Of a stretch of DNA of 64,000 nucleotides, positions 44,720 through 53,931 are shown piece after piece. The stretch comes from Acidobacteriota bacterium. GTDB taxonomy: Bacteria > Acidobacteriota > Holophagae > Acanthopleuribacterales > Acanthopleuribacteraceae. Below the pieces are notes generated by a model, which was not told the DNA's origin, searched no databases, and saw only the letters and a program-made list of their open reading frames with translations. The first letter of the stretch is position 1. Each line of letters starts with the position of its first letter. A program made the translations under genes and the position numbers. The stretch lies in assembly GCA_030066195.1 (NCBI GenBank), contig JASJCB010000006.1, forward strand, positions 56,527 through 120,526, written 5' to 3'.

Positions 44720-46018
44720 ATGAAGATTCAACTGAAAGATTGTTTTTACCAGGAAACGCTCAACGCCATGAATTTCCTGAACGAGATCGTGATGCGCTAT
44801 CCCAAGGCCGTTTCTTTTGCGCCGGGTCGGCCCGTGGAAGAATTATTCAACGTGCACGGCCACCTGCGCGAAGTGTCGTTGTTTGCTTCCTGGTACGGGC
44901 AAAGAACCCGCCGCACCACCAACGACGCCTTGAACTCGCTGGGGAACTACGGACGCACCAACGGTGTGCTGGGCGATCTGTTGGCGCAGCATCTCAAGGT
45001 AGACGAGAACATCGAGGCCGATCCTGAAGCCGTTATGGTGACCAGCGGCTGCCAGGAGGGGATGGCGATCGCCATGAGCGGACTTTTCGACCCCGCGCAT
45101 GACGTATTGCTGATCAGCGACCCCACCTACATCGGCATTACCGGCCTGGCCGGTATCTTGGGTATCGAGATGGAGCCGCTGCCCTTTGACGAGGAGGGCT
45201 TCGATCCGCAAGTGCTGCGAACCGCCGCGGCAAAGGTGAAAGCCCGGGGCAAGAATCCCCGAGCGGCCTATCTGATTCCCGACTACAACAACCCGCTGGG
45301 CACCTCCATGCCCCTGGAAACGCGTCGCCGGGTTCTGGAAATCGCCGCCGAACTGGACCTGTTGCTGTTGGAGGACAACCCTTACGGCATGTTCAGTTTC
45401 GACGAGCAACCCATGCCTACGCTGAAATCGATGGACCGGGAAAAGCGCGTCATCTATATGGGCACCTTCTCCAAGACCCTGTTCCCCGGACTGCGCTTGG
45501 GCTACATGGTAGCCGACCAGGAAACCGCGGACGGTCATCTGTTGGCCGACGAACTCTCCAAGGTCAAAAGTTTTATTTCGGTGAATACCTCGGGCATCCT
45601 TCAGGCGGTGGTCGGCGGCGTCCTGCTGCGCACGGGCGGCTCGCTTCGCAAAGAAATCGAACCGAAACTGGCCTTCTACAAAAAGAACCGGGATACCATG
45701 CTGGCCGAATTGGAAAAACAGTTGGGACAAGACGTGCTGAACGGCGCCGTGCACTGGAATCGTCCGGCGGGCGGTTATTTCCTGACGGTTACCCTGCCGT
45801 TCGACTTGACACCCGAGCGCCTGGACATTTGCGCCGGCGAATACGGTGTCATTGTCTGTCCCATGTCGCTATTCTCCCTGGCCGGAGGTCATGAACGACA
45901 GATCCGCCTTTCCTTCAGTTACGTCCACCCGGAGGACATCGTGGAGGGCATCACCCGCCTGGCCCGGTTCATTCACGCTCAGGTCCAAGAGGATGGTTTT
46001 GGAATGAGCCCGACTTGA
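44720..46018 (+). CDS. PLP aminotransferase, MocR/2-aminoadipate type without HTH
   Basis: A 432-residue fold-type I enzyme. LGNYGRTNGVLGDLLAQHL, VTSGCQEGMAIAM, AYLIPDYNNPLGTSMPLETRRRVLEIA, LLLEDNPYGMFSF and the PLP lysine in YMGTFSKTLFPGLRLGYM are typical of the class I aminotransferases that form the effector part of MocR regulators and of 2-aminoadipate or aromatic transaminases. No winged helix precedes it. The ATG at 44720 has GGGAG 6 bases upstream. Amino-donor specificity is not predictable. It is a single gene. Confidence 0.88.
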   Translation: MKIQLKDCFYQETLNAMNFLNEIVMRYPKAVSFAPGRPVEELFNVHGHLREVSLFASWYGQRTRRTTNDALNSLGNYGRTNGVLGDLLAQHLKVDENIEADPEAVMVTSGCQEGMAIAMSGLFDPAHDVLLISDPTYIGITGLAGILGIEMEPLPFDEEGFDPQVLRTAAAKVKARGKNPRAAYLIPDYNNPLGTSMPLETRRRVLEIAAELDLLLLEDNPYGMFSFDEQPMPTLKSMDREKRVIYMGTFSKTLFPGLRLGYMVADQETADGHLLADELSKVKSFISVNTSGILQAVVGGVLLRTGGSLRKEIEPKLAFYKKNRDTMLAELEKQLGQDVLNGAVHWNRPAGGYFLTVTLPFDLTPERLDICAGEYGVIVCPMSLFSLAGGHERQIRLSFSYVHPEDIVEGITRLARFIHAQVQEDGFGMSPT

Positions 46019-46117
46019 CCGGCCTTGTGTTCGGCAGCGTTTCCAAGTATAAAAAGAATAGCGTCATGTAACTGTCCCGAACGGTGACCGGGCCGGAAAA
46101 TATAAATCGGAGCGGCA

Positions 46118-46981
46118 ATGTCGATACGCCAGGCTTACCAGAATCTGATTGAGGGCGTTCAATATGCAATCGTCCCCAAAGGAACAGCGCGCCAGGGCGG
46201 TTTCGTGGAAGGAGAAATCCATATTCGCACCGATTCCAAGCCGCTTAAAGGCATGATGTTGGAAGTTTCGCTGGAACAATTCTGGTACCAAAACAAGGAA
46301 GTGGTCGTCACGCAACTCCTGGAAACCAGTTGTACCATGGAGGCTCAGCAAACAAAAGCCTGGCCTTTTGCGCTGAAAGTTCCCGACAACGCCAGGTTAA
46401 CCGTGGAGCCGCCCAAACAATTCGAAATCTACAAGGCGCAGGGCTGGATGATCAAACTGAGATTACGGAGGCCCTTCCCGGGACTGGACCTGTACCTCGA
46501 AGAGGCGGTGAAGGTTGAGGTGGCCGCGGAGATCGATGCCCTGATCAAGTTTTGCAAGCGTCGGTTGAACATGACAATCTCCCAGGAACCCGTGTGGAAC
46601 GAAGATACAAAGCAGGTGGACTTCCGTATGACGCCGCCCCCCTCATTGGCCTATGCACTCAGCACGCTGGACTTTCGGGTTATGCTGACCGAGGACGGCC
46701 TGGACGGAATGATCACCTATAATTTCAGTAATAAAAAGGTCACCGACTATCTGAAAACGGCGATCGGCAAACGCAAACGCATCCAACAGAACCTGTTTCT
46801 TCCACACGACGCCTTACTGCTGCCGGACGGCGCCCTCAATTTCCCCGGTGCTGAAACCTATCTGGGCGAGGACAAGATGCGGGCCCTTTGTGAGGGCCGA
46901 TACGACGGCAAACTCTCCCTCTCCGATCACGACGCCCTAAACCAGGGCAAGCCGAACACCGATCGAGGTTTGCCGGAATAA
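46118..46981 (+). CDS. Arrestin/Spo0M-like beta-sandwich protein
   Basis: A 287-residue soluble protein. GTARQGGFVEGEIHIRTDSKPLKGMMLEVSLEQFWYQNKEVVV, WPFALKVPDNARLTVEPPKQFEIYKAQGWMIKLRLRRPFPGLDLYLEEAVKVEV follow the arrestin-like strand order seen in Spo0M and related proteins, without a firm family match. The C-terminal half (LMLTEDGLDGMITYNFSNKKVTDYLKTAIGKRK) is unassigned. The ATG at 46118 has a CGGAG-type site 5 bases upstream. Function unknown; a scaffold or regulatory role is possible. Confidence 0.6.
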   Translation: MSIRQAYQNLIEGVQYAIVPKGTARQGGFVEGEIHIRTDSKPLKGMMLEVSLEQFWYQNKEVVVTQLLETSCTMEAQQTKAWPFALKVPDNARLTVEPPKQFEIYKAQGWMIKLRLRRPFPGLDLYLEEAVKVEVAAEIDALIKFCKRRLNMTISQEPVWNEDTKQVDFRMTPPPSLAYALSTLDFRVMLTEDGLDGMITYNFSNKKVTDYLKTAIGKRKRIQQNLFLPHDALLLPDGALNFPGAETYLGEDKMRALCEGRYDGKLSLSDHDALNQGKPNTDRGLPE

Positions 46982-47260
46982 TATAGGCGTTTTCGGTTTC
47001 ATGCCTTTGTTATGAAGTCCGGCCGGGTGGTCGGTTGGGTGGTTGTGAATTGCGATACTCGCCGGTGGTCAGCGGCGGTGGAATCGGAAGACAACCAATA
47101 AGAACTCGAACTCCAAGATATGAAAACCTAACAAGCTGTTATTTGAGAACGGCTGCATAGGACAACTTTATTTATTTTATTTTTCATATTTTCTTGCCGG
47201 GATCGAATTCTGACGCCTGATTCCTCGATGTCAAAAGTCGGGGAGCTAAGAATGAGATCT

Positions 47261-47465
47261 CATTCTTTGCGCACCGAAAGTTCAGGGTCAAAGAATTCTT
47301 TTTAATTCTTTGCTCCCGAAAAGTCCGGGTCAAGGACCCACAACTGATTTCTTTCACATTACTTTTCAGTGAGCAAAGAATCAGTTCTCATTCTTTGCTC
47401 CTGACTTTTCCGGGTCGAAGAACCAGACCTCATTCTTTGCTCCCGAAAAGTCCGGGTCGAAGAAT
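47261..47465. repeat. REP-like hairpin repeats (four copies)
   Basis: Units begin at about 47261, 47305, 47390 and 47431 with [CA]ATTCTTTGC, then CCCGAAAAGTCCGGG-like and GAAGAATC-like parts. ATTCTT pairs with AAGAAT and CCCG with CGGG, giving a repeated hairpin. Related hairpins occur at 9885-9995. Confidence 0.75.
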
Positions 47466-47897
47466 CTGTCGCGATTCCTCGATCCTCGTTTCAAAGACAC
47501 AACGAATGACAACTGGATTTGAGGCCCTTCTTTGCTAAATTCTACTTCTACGAGCCGGACCTCGGCATCGAGAGATCCACACCGGCAATCGTACGGCTGA
47601 GTGGAAAACGCTTGATTATGTAAACCTGCGCAGGTTTTTATTATTCAGCCGCAATGAAATTAAACTCTGACTCTGTTTCCAACGTTATGCTTAGATAGGA
47701 GGCACCCAATCACCCGACAGTTTTACACCTTGAAAGCGGCAAACTGTTATCGGCATCTGACCCATGCCTTTTCAAAGAGGAAAGAATAGCAAGGAGACCG
47801 GCCAGTCAGGACCATGTCTGACGAATCACGGCCCGACTGAATCAGGTCGGACGCGGACCCGCCTTTTTTTCGCGATTCCGCCTTCCGGCCAAAGAGC

Positions 47898-47919
47898 GAG
47901 GCCGCCCTCGGGCGGCCTC
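47898..47919 (-). terminator. Strong hairpin after the M2 peptidase gene
   Basis: GAGGCCGCCC, loop TC, GGGCGGCCTC: a perfect 10-bp stem 15 bases after the gene's stop, followed on the minus strand by GCTCTTTGG rather than a pure T-run. Confidence 0.7.
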
Positions 47920-47934
47920 CTACTCTTGCGTGGG

Positions 47935-49752
47935 CTACCAGCCTACCGGCCGGCCTTCGTTTTGTTTGTCCAGCCACTCTTTCAGCGGGGCGAAGTAGTC
48001 CAGGATGGCGCCCGCGTCCATTTGTCGCGTCCCCGAAATCGCGTAGAGGGCTTCCGGCCAGGGCTGACTGGAACCCATGGCCAACATGTCGGCCAGGATC
48101 TTGCCGGCTTTCTTGCTGCCGTAGATGGAGGCGCGATGCAGGGGGCCCTCGTTACCGGCGGCCTCGGCCAGGGAGCGGTGGAACTGGAACTGGAGGATAT
48201 GAGCCAGGAAGTAACGGGTGTAGGGCACATTGGCGGCCACGTGGTATTTGGCGGCGGGGTCGAAGTGTTCCTCGGTCCGCTTCACCGGCGGCATGATGCC
48301 TTGGTACTTCTTGCGCAGCTCCCACCAGGCCTTGTTGTAGTTTTCCGGGGTGACCTCACCGCTGAAGACCTTCCAGCGCCACTGGTCGATCAGCAGGCCG
48401 AAAGGCAGGAAGGCGATTTTGTCCAGCGCCTGGTTCAGCAGCAGGCCGATGTCCTTGGAGGGGTCGGGCACCGCGTCGATATAACCCAGGTCCTTCAGGT
48501 AGTTGGGCGTGATGGACAAAGACAGGGTGTCGCCGACCGCCTCGTGGAAACCGTCATTGGCACTTTCCTGGAAGAAGAGGGGTTGGTGATTGTAGGCGCG
48601 CTGGTAGAAGTTGTGGCCCAGTTCATGGTGGATGGTGCTGAAATCATCGGCATTGATCTTGATGCACATCTTGATGCGCAGGTCATCCTTGAAATCGATG
48701 CTCCAGGCGCTGGCGTGACAGACCACGTCGCGATCCTTGGGTTGCACGAAGAGCGAGCGCTCCCAGAAGGTAGCGGGCAGGGGCTCGAAACCCAGCGAGG
48801 TGAAGAAGCGTTCGCCCACCTTGACCATTTGGATCGCGTCCATCTTCCGGTCTTTGAGGATTTGGGTCAGGTCGTAACCGGGATCGGCGTCGCCGGGTGA
48901 GACCAGATCGTAGATATTGCTCCACTGCTGCGACCACATGTTGCCCAGCAGGTGCGCGGGGATGGGGCCGTCGGCCGGCACCACCTCGGCGCCGTAGTGA
49001 TCGCGCAGTTTGTTACGCACGTAGGCGTGCAAGGAGATGTAGAGCGGCTTGACCTGCTCCCAGAGCCGGTCCAGTTCCTTGGGAAATTCCTCGGGGGGCA
49101 TATCGTATTTGCCGCACCACATTTCGGCCAGGTTCTTGAAGCCGAGTTCCCTGGCTCCCTGGTTGGCCAGTTCGACGAAGCGCTGGTAATCCTTGCGGAT
49201 GGCGGGAGAAACGGTGCGCCAGCCTTCCCAGGCCATCAGCATCTGCTCGGGGTCCTTGTGCTCGGCCAGGATTTCGCTGAGATCACCCAGATCCAGGGGG
49301 TTGCTGCCGGGAGGAGTGTATTTGCCCTTACCGTAGGTGCCGGTCATGCGGGTGACGATCTGCGCCAACTCGGCGGCAAGTTTGGGATCGCCGGGGGTGG
49401 GCATGGCGGTGGAGTTCTTGAGCGCCTTGAACTTGCGAGCCAGGTCGTCGGGCATCTTCACGCCGTCGAAACGGGTGGATTCCTTGGCGTAGCGGACGAT
49501 GGTGGACACGGTCTTTTCGGTGGCTTTCGAAGCCAGAATCTGGGTGTCGTGGGTGATAAAGTTGGCGTTCACCCAACCGGCGCGGGCGTCTTCGGTGAAG
49601 ATCTGCATCAGGTCGGCTTCGACGGCTTCCATGAAGGCGCGAGCGCCGTCCGGGGTTTTGGGATAAGTGTCGGCCGAGAACAGCGGGCTGATGATCGAGA
49701 GAAGCGCGAGGATACAAGCTTTCGCGCGGTTACATCGATGCAAACGATACAT
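47935..49752 (-). CDS. M2 family metallopeptidase (ACE-like peptidyl-dipeptidase)
   Basis: A 605-residue exported peptidase. The N-terminal AKACILALLSIISPLFSA is a signal peptide. The zinc site HHELGHNFYQRAY begins at residue 375, with the third ligand in GFHEAVGDTLSLS; VCHASAWSIDFKDDLRIKMCIK precedes it as in angiotensin-converting enzyme relatives. It removes C-terminal dipeptides from peptides outside the cytoplasm. The ATG at 49752 has GGAGG 6 bases upstream; an ATG at 49767 is in frame but has no site. Length is normal for one ACE domain. It is a single gene followed by a strong hairpin. Confidence 0.96.
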   Translation of the reverse strand: MYRLHRCNRAKACILALLSIISPLFSADTYPKTPDGARAFMEAVEADLMQIFTEDARAGWVNANFITHDTQILASKATEKTVSTIVRYAKESTRFDGVKMPDDLARKFKALKNSTAMPTPGDPKLAAELAQIVTRMTGTYGKGKYTPPGSNPLDLGDLSEILAEHKDPEQMLMAWEGWRTVSPAIRKDYQRFVELANQGARELGFKNLAEMWCGKYDMPPEEFPKELDRLWEQVKPLYISLHAYVRNKLRDHYGAEVVPADGPIPAHLLGNMWSQQWSNIYDLVSPGDADPGYDLTQILKDRKMDAIQMVKVGERFFTSLGFEPLPATFWERSLFVQPKDRDVVCHASAWSIDFKDDLRIKMCIKINADDFSTIHHELGHNFYQRAYNHQPLFFQESANDGFHEAVGDTLSLSITPNYLKDLGYIDAVPDPSKDIGLLLNQALDKIAFLPFGLLIDQWRWKVFSGEVTPENYNKAWWELRKKYQGIMPPVKRTEEHFDPAAKYHVAANVPYTRYFLAHILQFQFHRSLAEAAGNEGPLHRASIYGSKKAGKILADMLAMGSSQPWPEALYAISGTRQMDAGAILDYFAPLKEWLDKQNEGRPVGW

Positions 49753-49911
49753 GGGGAACCTCCACATGGGTTATAGAACCCCGCGATTATACCCCAAAGC
49801 TTGTGTCCGTGGAGATTCGTCCCGCCGGCGGGAGGGTCTTTGGGCTTCTTGGAGTCGGCCGGCGTGTCGTCAGTAGATAAATAATGGTATTATCGCGGGA
49901 AGGGGGCTGGT

Positions 49912-50493
49912 ATGGGCACCGAGGCAAAAAAATTGGTTTCCGCCGCAGAATACTTGCGAACCGAGCGCCTGGCCGAAACCAAAAGTGAGTTCTATCGCGG
50001 CCGTATCATGGCCATGGCCGGCGCTTCAGCGGTACATAACGCCATTGTTGCCGCGGTCATCGGGGAACTGTACGCACAACTCAAGAACACGGATTGCCAG
50101 GTCATGCCCTCCGACCTGCGGGTCAAGGCTGAAGCGAAGGCCCATTACACCTACCCGGATGTAACCATCCTATGCGGCAAACCCGTTTATGAAGACAACG
50201 AAACCGATACCCTGCTCAATCCCAAGGTGATTATCGAGGTGCTCTCACCGTCCACCGAGGCCTTTGACCGGGGCAAGAAGTTCGAGAGTTATCGCACCAT
50301 TCCCTCTCTGCAGGAATATGTATTGATCTCTCAAGAGGAGCCCAAGGTGGAGTGTTTCCAACGGCAGAACGCCTTCTGGGTCTTGCGGGAAAGTCGCGGT
50401 GATGATGACGTCATGGAGTTGGCGACCGTAAAGGCGGCATTGCCCTTGCGGGATATCTACCGTCAGGCGACCGTGCATCGCCGCGAAGCATGA
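49912..50493 (+). CDS. Uma2 family endonuclease-like protein (DUF820)
   Basis: A 193-residue PD-(D/E)XK family protein. LVSAAEYLRTERLAETKSEFYRGRIMAMAGASAVHNAIVAAVIGELYAQLK, SDLRVKAEAKAHYTYPDVTILCG, PKVIIEVLSPSTEAFDRGKKFESYRTIPSLQEYVLISQEEPKVECFQR are the standard Uma2 segments; YPDV and EVLSPST carry the active-site Asp and Glu, with the following Lys in GKKF. These proteins are abundant in cyanobacteria, Chloroflexota and others; function unproven. Single gene with no partner. Confidence 0.93.
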   Translation: MGTEAKKLVSAAEYLRTERLAETKSEFYRGRIMAMAGASAVHNAIVAAVIGELYAQLKNTDCQVMPSDLRVKAEAKAHYTYPDVTILCGKPVYEDNETDTLLNPKVIIEVLSPSTEAFDRGKKFESYRTIPSLQEYVLISQEEPKVECFQRQNAFWVLRESRGDDDVMELATVKAALPLRDIYRQATVHRREA

Positions 50494-50511
50494 TGCCCCG
50501 ACACTAAGGGG

Positions 50512-51201
50512 TTACTCATCATTATCGACGGTTTTCGACTCGGGGCGGGTGATGCCCTTGAAGGAGACGTATTTGGGGGCCAGTAGGGTACGGAAAGGGT
50601 CGGTTGCGGCTCGTCCCTGGTTTTTGCCGATATCGCGATCGAAATCCAGGTCGTAGCTTACCCTTTTTGTATCCAGGCGCGTGAGGTTGGTGTCCACCAA
50701 CTGGGGGACTTCCATGCCCAGCTTAACCTTCATGCCCTGCATCACCGATTGGAAACCCGCCAGTTGCTGTTCCAACAGTTCCGAACTGAGGTCGTTGAAG
50801 GCGGCGCCGTATTCAGTGTCACCCACCCGCCAGGTCCAGACGCCGTCCGGGGTCGACTCCAAACGCATGATCCGTCCGCCCAGTTTGTCGAACACCTTCT
50901 CGGCGTCGGGGAAGCGTGCGGCGATATCGATAACGCGCACGCCGGACACCACCTCGTTGCTGTAGCGCCGCAGCTTGCCGCCGTTTTCTTCGATCACGCC
51001 TTTCAGGGCGTCCTTTTCAAGCTGGTTGAAGTCGATACCGTCTTTCGGCGCACGGGAGCGAACCAGTTGGAACATCTGGTCCAACAGTTCCATACGGAAT
51101 TCCAGGTTTCCGCCGCCCTTGGCATCCACGCTGAGCTGCATGTTCAGGTCCATACACCCGGTGCAACATAAAAGGGGCAACAGGAGTAGGATGCGCCGCA
51201 T
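50512..51201 (-). CDS. Predicted lipoprotein, unknown function
   Basis: A 229-residue protein. The start RRILLLLPLLCCTGCMDLNMQ is a lipoprotein-type signal with cysteine in CTGC as the likely lipid site, though position -3 is Cys rather than Leu. The mature part is a mixed alpha/beta protein (LSVDAKGGGNLEFRMELLDQMFQLV...VIDIAARFPDAEKVFDKLGGRIMRLE) without a recognised family. The ATG at 51201 has GGAGG 4 bases upstream. It lies 54 bases after the S1-domain gene on the same strand. Confidence 0.75.
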   Translation of the reverse strand: MRRILLLLPLLCCTGCMDLNMQLSVDAKGGGNLEFRMELLDQMFQLVRSRAPKDGIDFNQLEKDALKGVIEENGGKLRRYSNEVVSGVRVIDIAARFPDAEKVFDKLGGRIMRLESTPDGVWTWRVGDTEYGAAFNDLSSELLEQQLAGFQSVMQGMKVKLGMEVPQLVDTNLTRLDTKRVSYDLDFDRDIGKNQGRAATDPFRTLLAPKYVSFKGITRPESKTVDNDE

Positions 51202-51255
51202 GGGCCCTCCGGGGTTGTAAGGGCGCCGGTGAGAGAATCCCACCGGCAGGTTTAT

Positions 51256-52632
51256 TCAATCGTTATTGAAGAAGTTGGCGAAGGGGTTGTGTCCCAGGTT
51301 CTCTTCGTCGGTGAAGCGCGAGATCATTTCACCGTCGGCCTCGTTGGTCTCGGTTTTCAGGGCGAAGTTGAAGCGACCGCGATCGTCGATCTCGGTAAGA
51401 ATGACGTTCACCTTGGCGCCGACCGGGAAATCGCGGGCCAACTGGCGCGGAGAAGACTGCTTCAGGGTGCGCTTGGGGATCAGGCCTCGTGCCGGATCTT
51501 CCAACGCCTGCACGATGACGCCCGCGCCCAGAACCTTGACCACTTCGGCCTGGAGATGCTCGCCGATTTGGAGGTCGGAGCGAACTTCCTCGTCCCAGCC
51601 GGGCAAAGCCAGCGTGATTTTGCGGTCGTGATGGTTGATTTCCACCACTTCCACCTCGATCGGGTTACCTTCTTCAAACTGGTCCATATCCACGTTGCGG
51701 CCCGCTTTCTTCATCATGCGTTTGGGCAACAGGCCGTCGATGGAGGGCGCTACGGTGATGAAGATACCGAAGTTGCTCTTGCGGGCAATCTTGCCCTCGA
51801 CCATCGTGCCGCGTTCGAAGGGCAGGTCGTCCCAGGGATTGGGCAGCAGCGCCTTGCGCGACAGGGAGATGCGTTCCTTGCCGCGATTGTCCAGGGTAAT
51901 GTCCAACACCTTCACATCGACTTCGTCGTTCAGGGAGAGCACGTCTTCCACGCGCTGCACATTCTGGTAGGCCAACTGACTGATGTGCAACAAGCCTTGC
52001 AGTCCGCCGAAATCGATGAAGGCGCCGAAGTGCTGGATATCGGCCACGCGTCCGGTCAAGACGGCGCCCGGCACCAACTTTGCCCGCACCTCGGCAACGT
52101 TCTTCTCGCGTTCGGCTTCCAGGAGGCGACGGCGTGACAAAACCACGTTTTTCTTCCGTACTTCTACCTCGAGCACCTTGAACTTGAAGGTCTTGCCCAC
52201 CATTTCACCGGGATTGGAAGGGGCGCGTAAATCGATCTGCGAGTGGGGACAAAAGCAACGTACCCCGGCAACATTGACCTCATAACCACCGGAGATCACC
52301 GAACTGACTTTTCCTTCAATGGGTTCACCGGCCTGATGAGCGGCTTCCAGGGCGCTGAAATCGCCGTGGCCCATAACGGGGTCCAAGCCCACTTCTATCT
52401 GACCGCCGACCTTGGTCACGTAGACATCGATATCCTGGCCTTCTTCTATTTGGGTGTACCGCTCGTCGGCTTCATTAATCGGCATTTGCGCTTCGCTACG
52501 CATGCCGATATCTACAAATGCGGAGCCTTTGGACACGGCGACCACGAGGCCCGGCAGTTTTTGGCCCACGTTGACGCGATGTACCGCGCGCTCTTCAGAT
52601 TGTCTCAACAGTTCTTCAAAGTTCTCTTCCAT
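51256..52632 (-). CDS. S1-domain RNA-binding protein (RpsA-like)
   Basis: A 458-residue protein with four to five S1 domains of about 70 residues. The clearest are GQKLPGLVVAVSKGSAFVDIGMRSEAQMPINEADE, GAVLTGRVADIQHFGAFIDFGGLQGLLHISQLAYQNV and GTMVEGKIARKSNFGIFITVAPSIDGLLPKRMMKKAG. It is shorter than the six-domain ribosomal protein S1, so it may be a minor S1-like translation or RNA-stability factor rather than the main S1. The ATG at 52632 has GGAG 6 bases upstream; a longer frame to 52755 has no site. It is followed by the lipoprotein gene. Confidence 0.88.
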   Translation of the reverse strand: MEENFEELLRQSEERAVHRVNVGQKLPGLVVAVSKGSAFVDIGMRSEAQMPINEADERYTQIEEGQDIDVYVTKVGGQIEVGLDPVMGHGDFSALEAAHQAGEPIEGKVSSVISGGYEVNVAGVRCFCPHSQIDLRAPSNPGEMVGKTFKFKVLEVEVRKKNVVLSRRRLLEAEREKNVAEVRAKLVPGAVLTGRVADIQHFGAFIDFGGLQGLLHISQLAYQNVQRVEDVLSLNDEVDVKVLDITLDNRGKERISLSRKALLPNPWDDLPFERGTMVEGKIARKSNFGIFITVAPSIDGLLPKRMMKKAGRNVDMDQFEEGNPIEVEVVEINHHDRKITLALPGWDEEVRSDLQIGEHLQAEVVKVLGAGVIVQALEDPARGLIPKRTLKQSSPRQLARDFPVGAKVNVILTEIDDRGRFNFALKTETNEADGEMISRFTDEENLGHNPFANFFNND

Positions 52633-52866
52633 CAAATGCTCCAAAACCCGCGTAACCTCAAAACCACCGGGCGGGATTTCGGCTCGCGCATCAAATACCG
52701 CCAAGATTGTACCCTTTTTCTCGGCTTGAGCACACACCCAACTGCTTGTTTTCATGGATTTCTAGTTCAAAGATCGGATGATTTCGCGGGGGCATTCCGT
52801 ACAAGCCGCACTTGGTGGTATAGTTAGCTGACAGTTTACTGTCGGCAACCAACCCAAGGGCAGGCC

Positions 52867-53508
52867 ATGGCACCACGATACTCCTATATAGCTTTCGAAG
52901 GCCCCATCGGGGCGGAAACCCGCGATCTCGCCCGCATGGTCGGTCAAGCAATGGACGCAGAACTGGTCGAGGATCTGAATGCCAACCCCTTTCTGGATGA
53001 TTTCTTCAAAGAGAAGAACGGCGCGGCCTTTCAATGCCAGTTGTTCTTTTTGCTGAACCGCTACCAGATTTTGGAAGAGTTGAAGCAGGGCCACCTGTTC
53101 AAGCCGTTGAAGATCTCCAACTTCATCATCGAAAAGGACCGCATCTACGCGTATCAAAACCTGTCCGACAGCGAGTTGGCCCTGTACGAGAAGCTCTACC
53201 CGCTGCTGACGGCCCATCGCGTGAAGCCGGACCTCGTGGTCTATCTACAGATGTCGCCCGAGCGCATCATGGAGAACCTGAAGAAGCGCAAGGAAGTACG
53301 CCAATACCACATTTCCCCCGAGTATGTAGAAAATATCGTCGAGGGCTACAATCGTTTTTTCTTTCATTATGACGATACGCCGTTGATCATCCTCAATGCC
53401 AACGAGGTCAATTGGGAGAAACACCAGAGCGCCTTTGAGGACCTTCTGGCCTTCTTCAAACGCGACCTCCGCGGCGTGACCTATTTCAACCCCCTGCCGG
53501 ACGGGTAG
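52867..53508 (+). CDS. Deoxynucleoside kinase homologue with degenerate P-loop
   Basis: A 213-residue protein of the deoxynucleoside kinase fold. YIAFEGPIGAETRDLARMVGQ corresponds to the family EGPIGVGKTSLA loop, but the lysine and following Thr/Ser are replaced (GAETRD), so ATP binding by a normal Walker A is not possible. Other family parts are present: NPFLDDFFKEKNGAAFQCQLFFLLNRYQILEELKQ, NFIIEKDRIYAYQNL (the DRS/KDR region), PDLVVYLQMSPERIMENLKKRKEV and the LID-like part. The open frame is intact and has conserved-looking codons. It may be a pseudoenzyme with a binding or regulatory role, or use another lysine. The upstream gene is divergent. Confidence 0.82.
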   Translation: MAPRYSYIAFEGPIGAETRDLARMVGQAMDAELVEDLNANPFLDDFFKEKNGAAFQCQLFFLLNRYQILEELKQGHLFKPLKISNFIIEKDRIYAYQNLSDSELALYEKLYPLLTAHRVKPDLVVYLQMSPERIMENLKKRKEVRQYHISPEYVENIVEGYNRFFFHYDDTPLIILNANEVNWEKHQSAFEDLLAFFKRDLRGVTYFNPLPDG

Positions 53509-53527
53509 GCAGGTTGAACGGAAGATC

Positions 53528-53812
53528 TCAGCCGGAATAACCCATATTGACAGGGGGAATCTCCATGGGAGTGACCGGACCGTAGGATTGTTCGTACTTC
53601 TTCAAATTGGCTTGTAGGGTATTGACCAGGCGTTTGACGTGACCCGGGCTTAAAATGACCCGCGAGACCACGGACCCCGACGGCGGCGCGGTCATCAGGA
53701 AATCCACGATGAATTCCTCGCGCGTGTGGGCCACGACCGCGTTATTGGAATAGACACCGGACTGTATGCTTTCAGGAATTCGGACCTTGAGTTCTTTTTT
53801 TTCATTGCCCAT
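53528..53812 (-). CDS. DUF3467 protein
   Basis: A 94-residue protein. KVRIPESIQSGVYSNNAVVAHTREEFIVDFLMTAPPSGSVVSRVILSPGHVKRLVNTLQANLKKYEQSYG is the complete DUF3467 signature. These small soluble proteins are common in many phyla and have no known function. The ATG at 53812 fits the family start. It is convergent to the kinase-like gene. Confidence 0.93.
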   Translation of the reverse strand: MGNEKKELKVRIPESIQSGVYSNNAVVAHTREEFIVDFLMTAPPSGSVVSRVILSPGHVKRLVNTLQANLKKYEQSYGPVTPMEIPPVNMGYSG

Positions 53813-53931
53813 GAGGATGCCTCCAGCAGGTTCAACATGCAGATCCCATCATAGCCCGGAAAGCGACTCGACCGGGTAAATATCTCCAGGCGTTACTTGT
53901 GTTTTCTCTTCGTTTTTATCTGCCGGAGATG

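Larger units (their letters stand above)
46982..47934. other. Gene-free kilobase with REP-like hairpins
   Basis: No gene is supported. A repeat cluster occupies 47261-47465. A terminator for the M2 peptidase gene lies at 47898-47919. The 47140-47230 part is A/T-rich. Confidence 0.6.

Noticed and set aside
47764..48900. 378-codon plus-strand frame
   Set aside because: Antisense to the M2 peptidase gene and low in complexity; a shadow frame.
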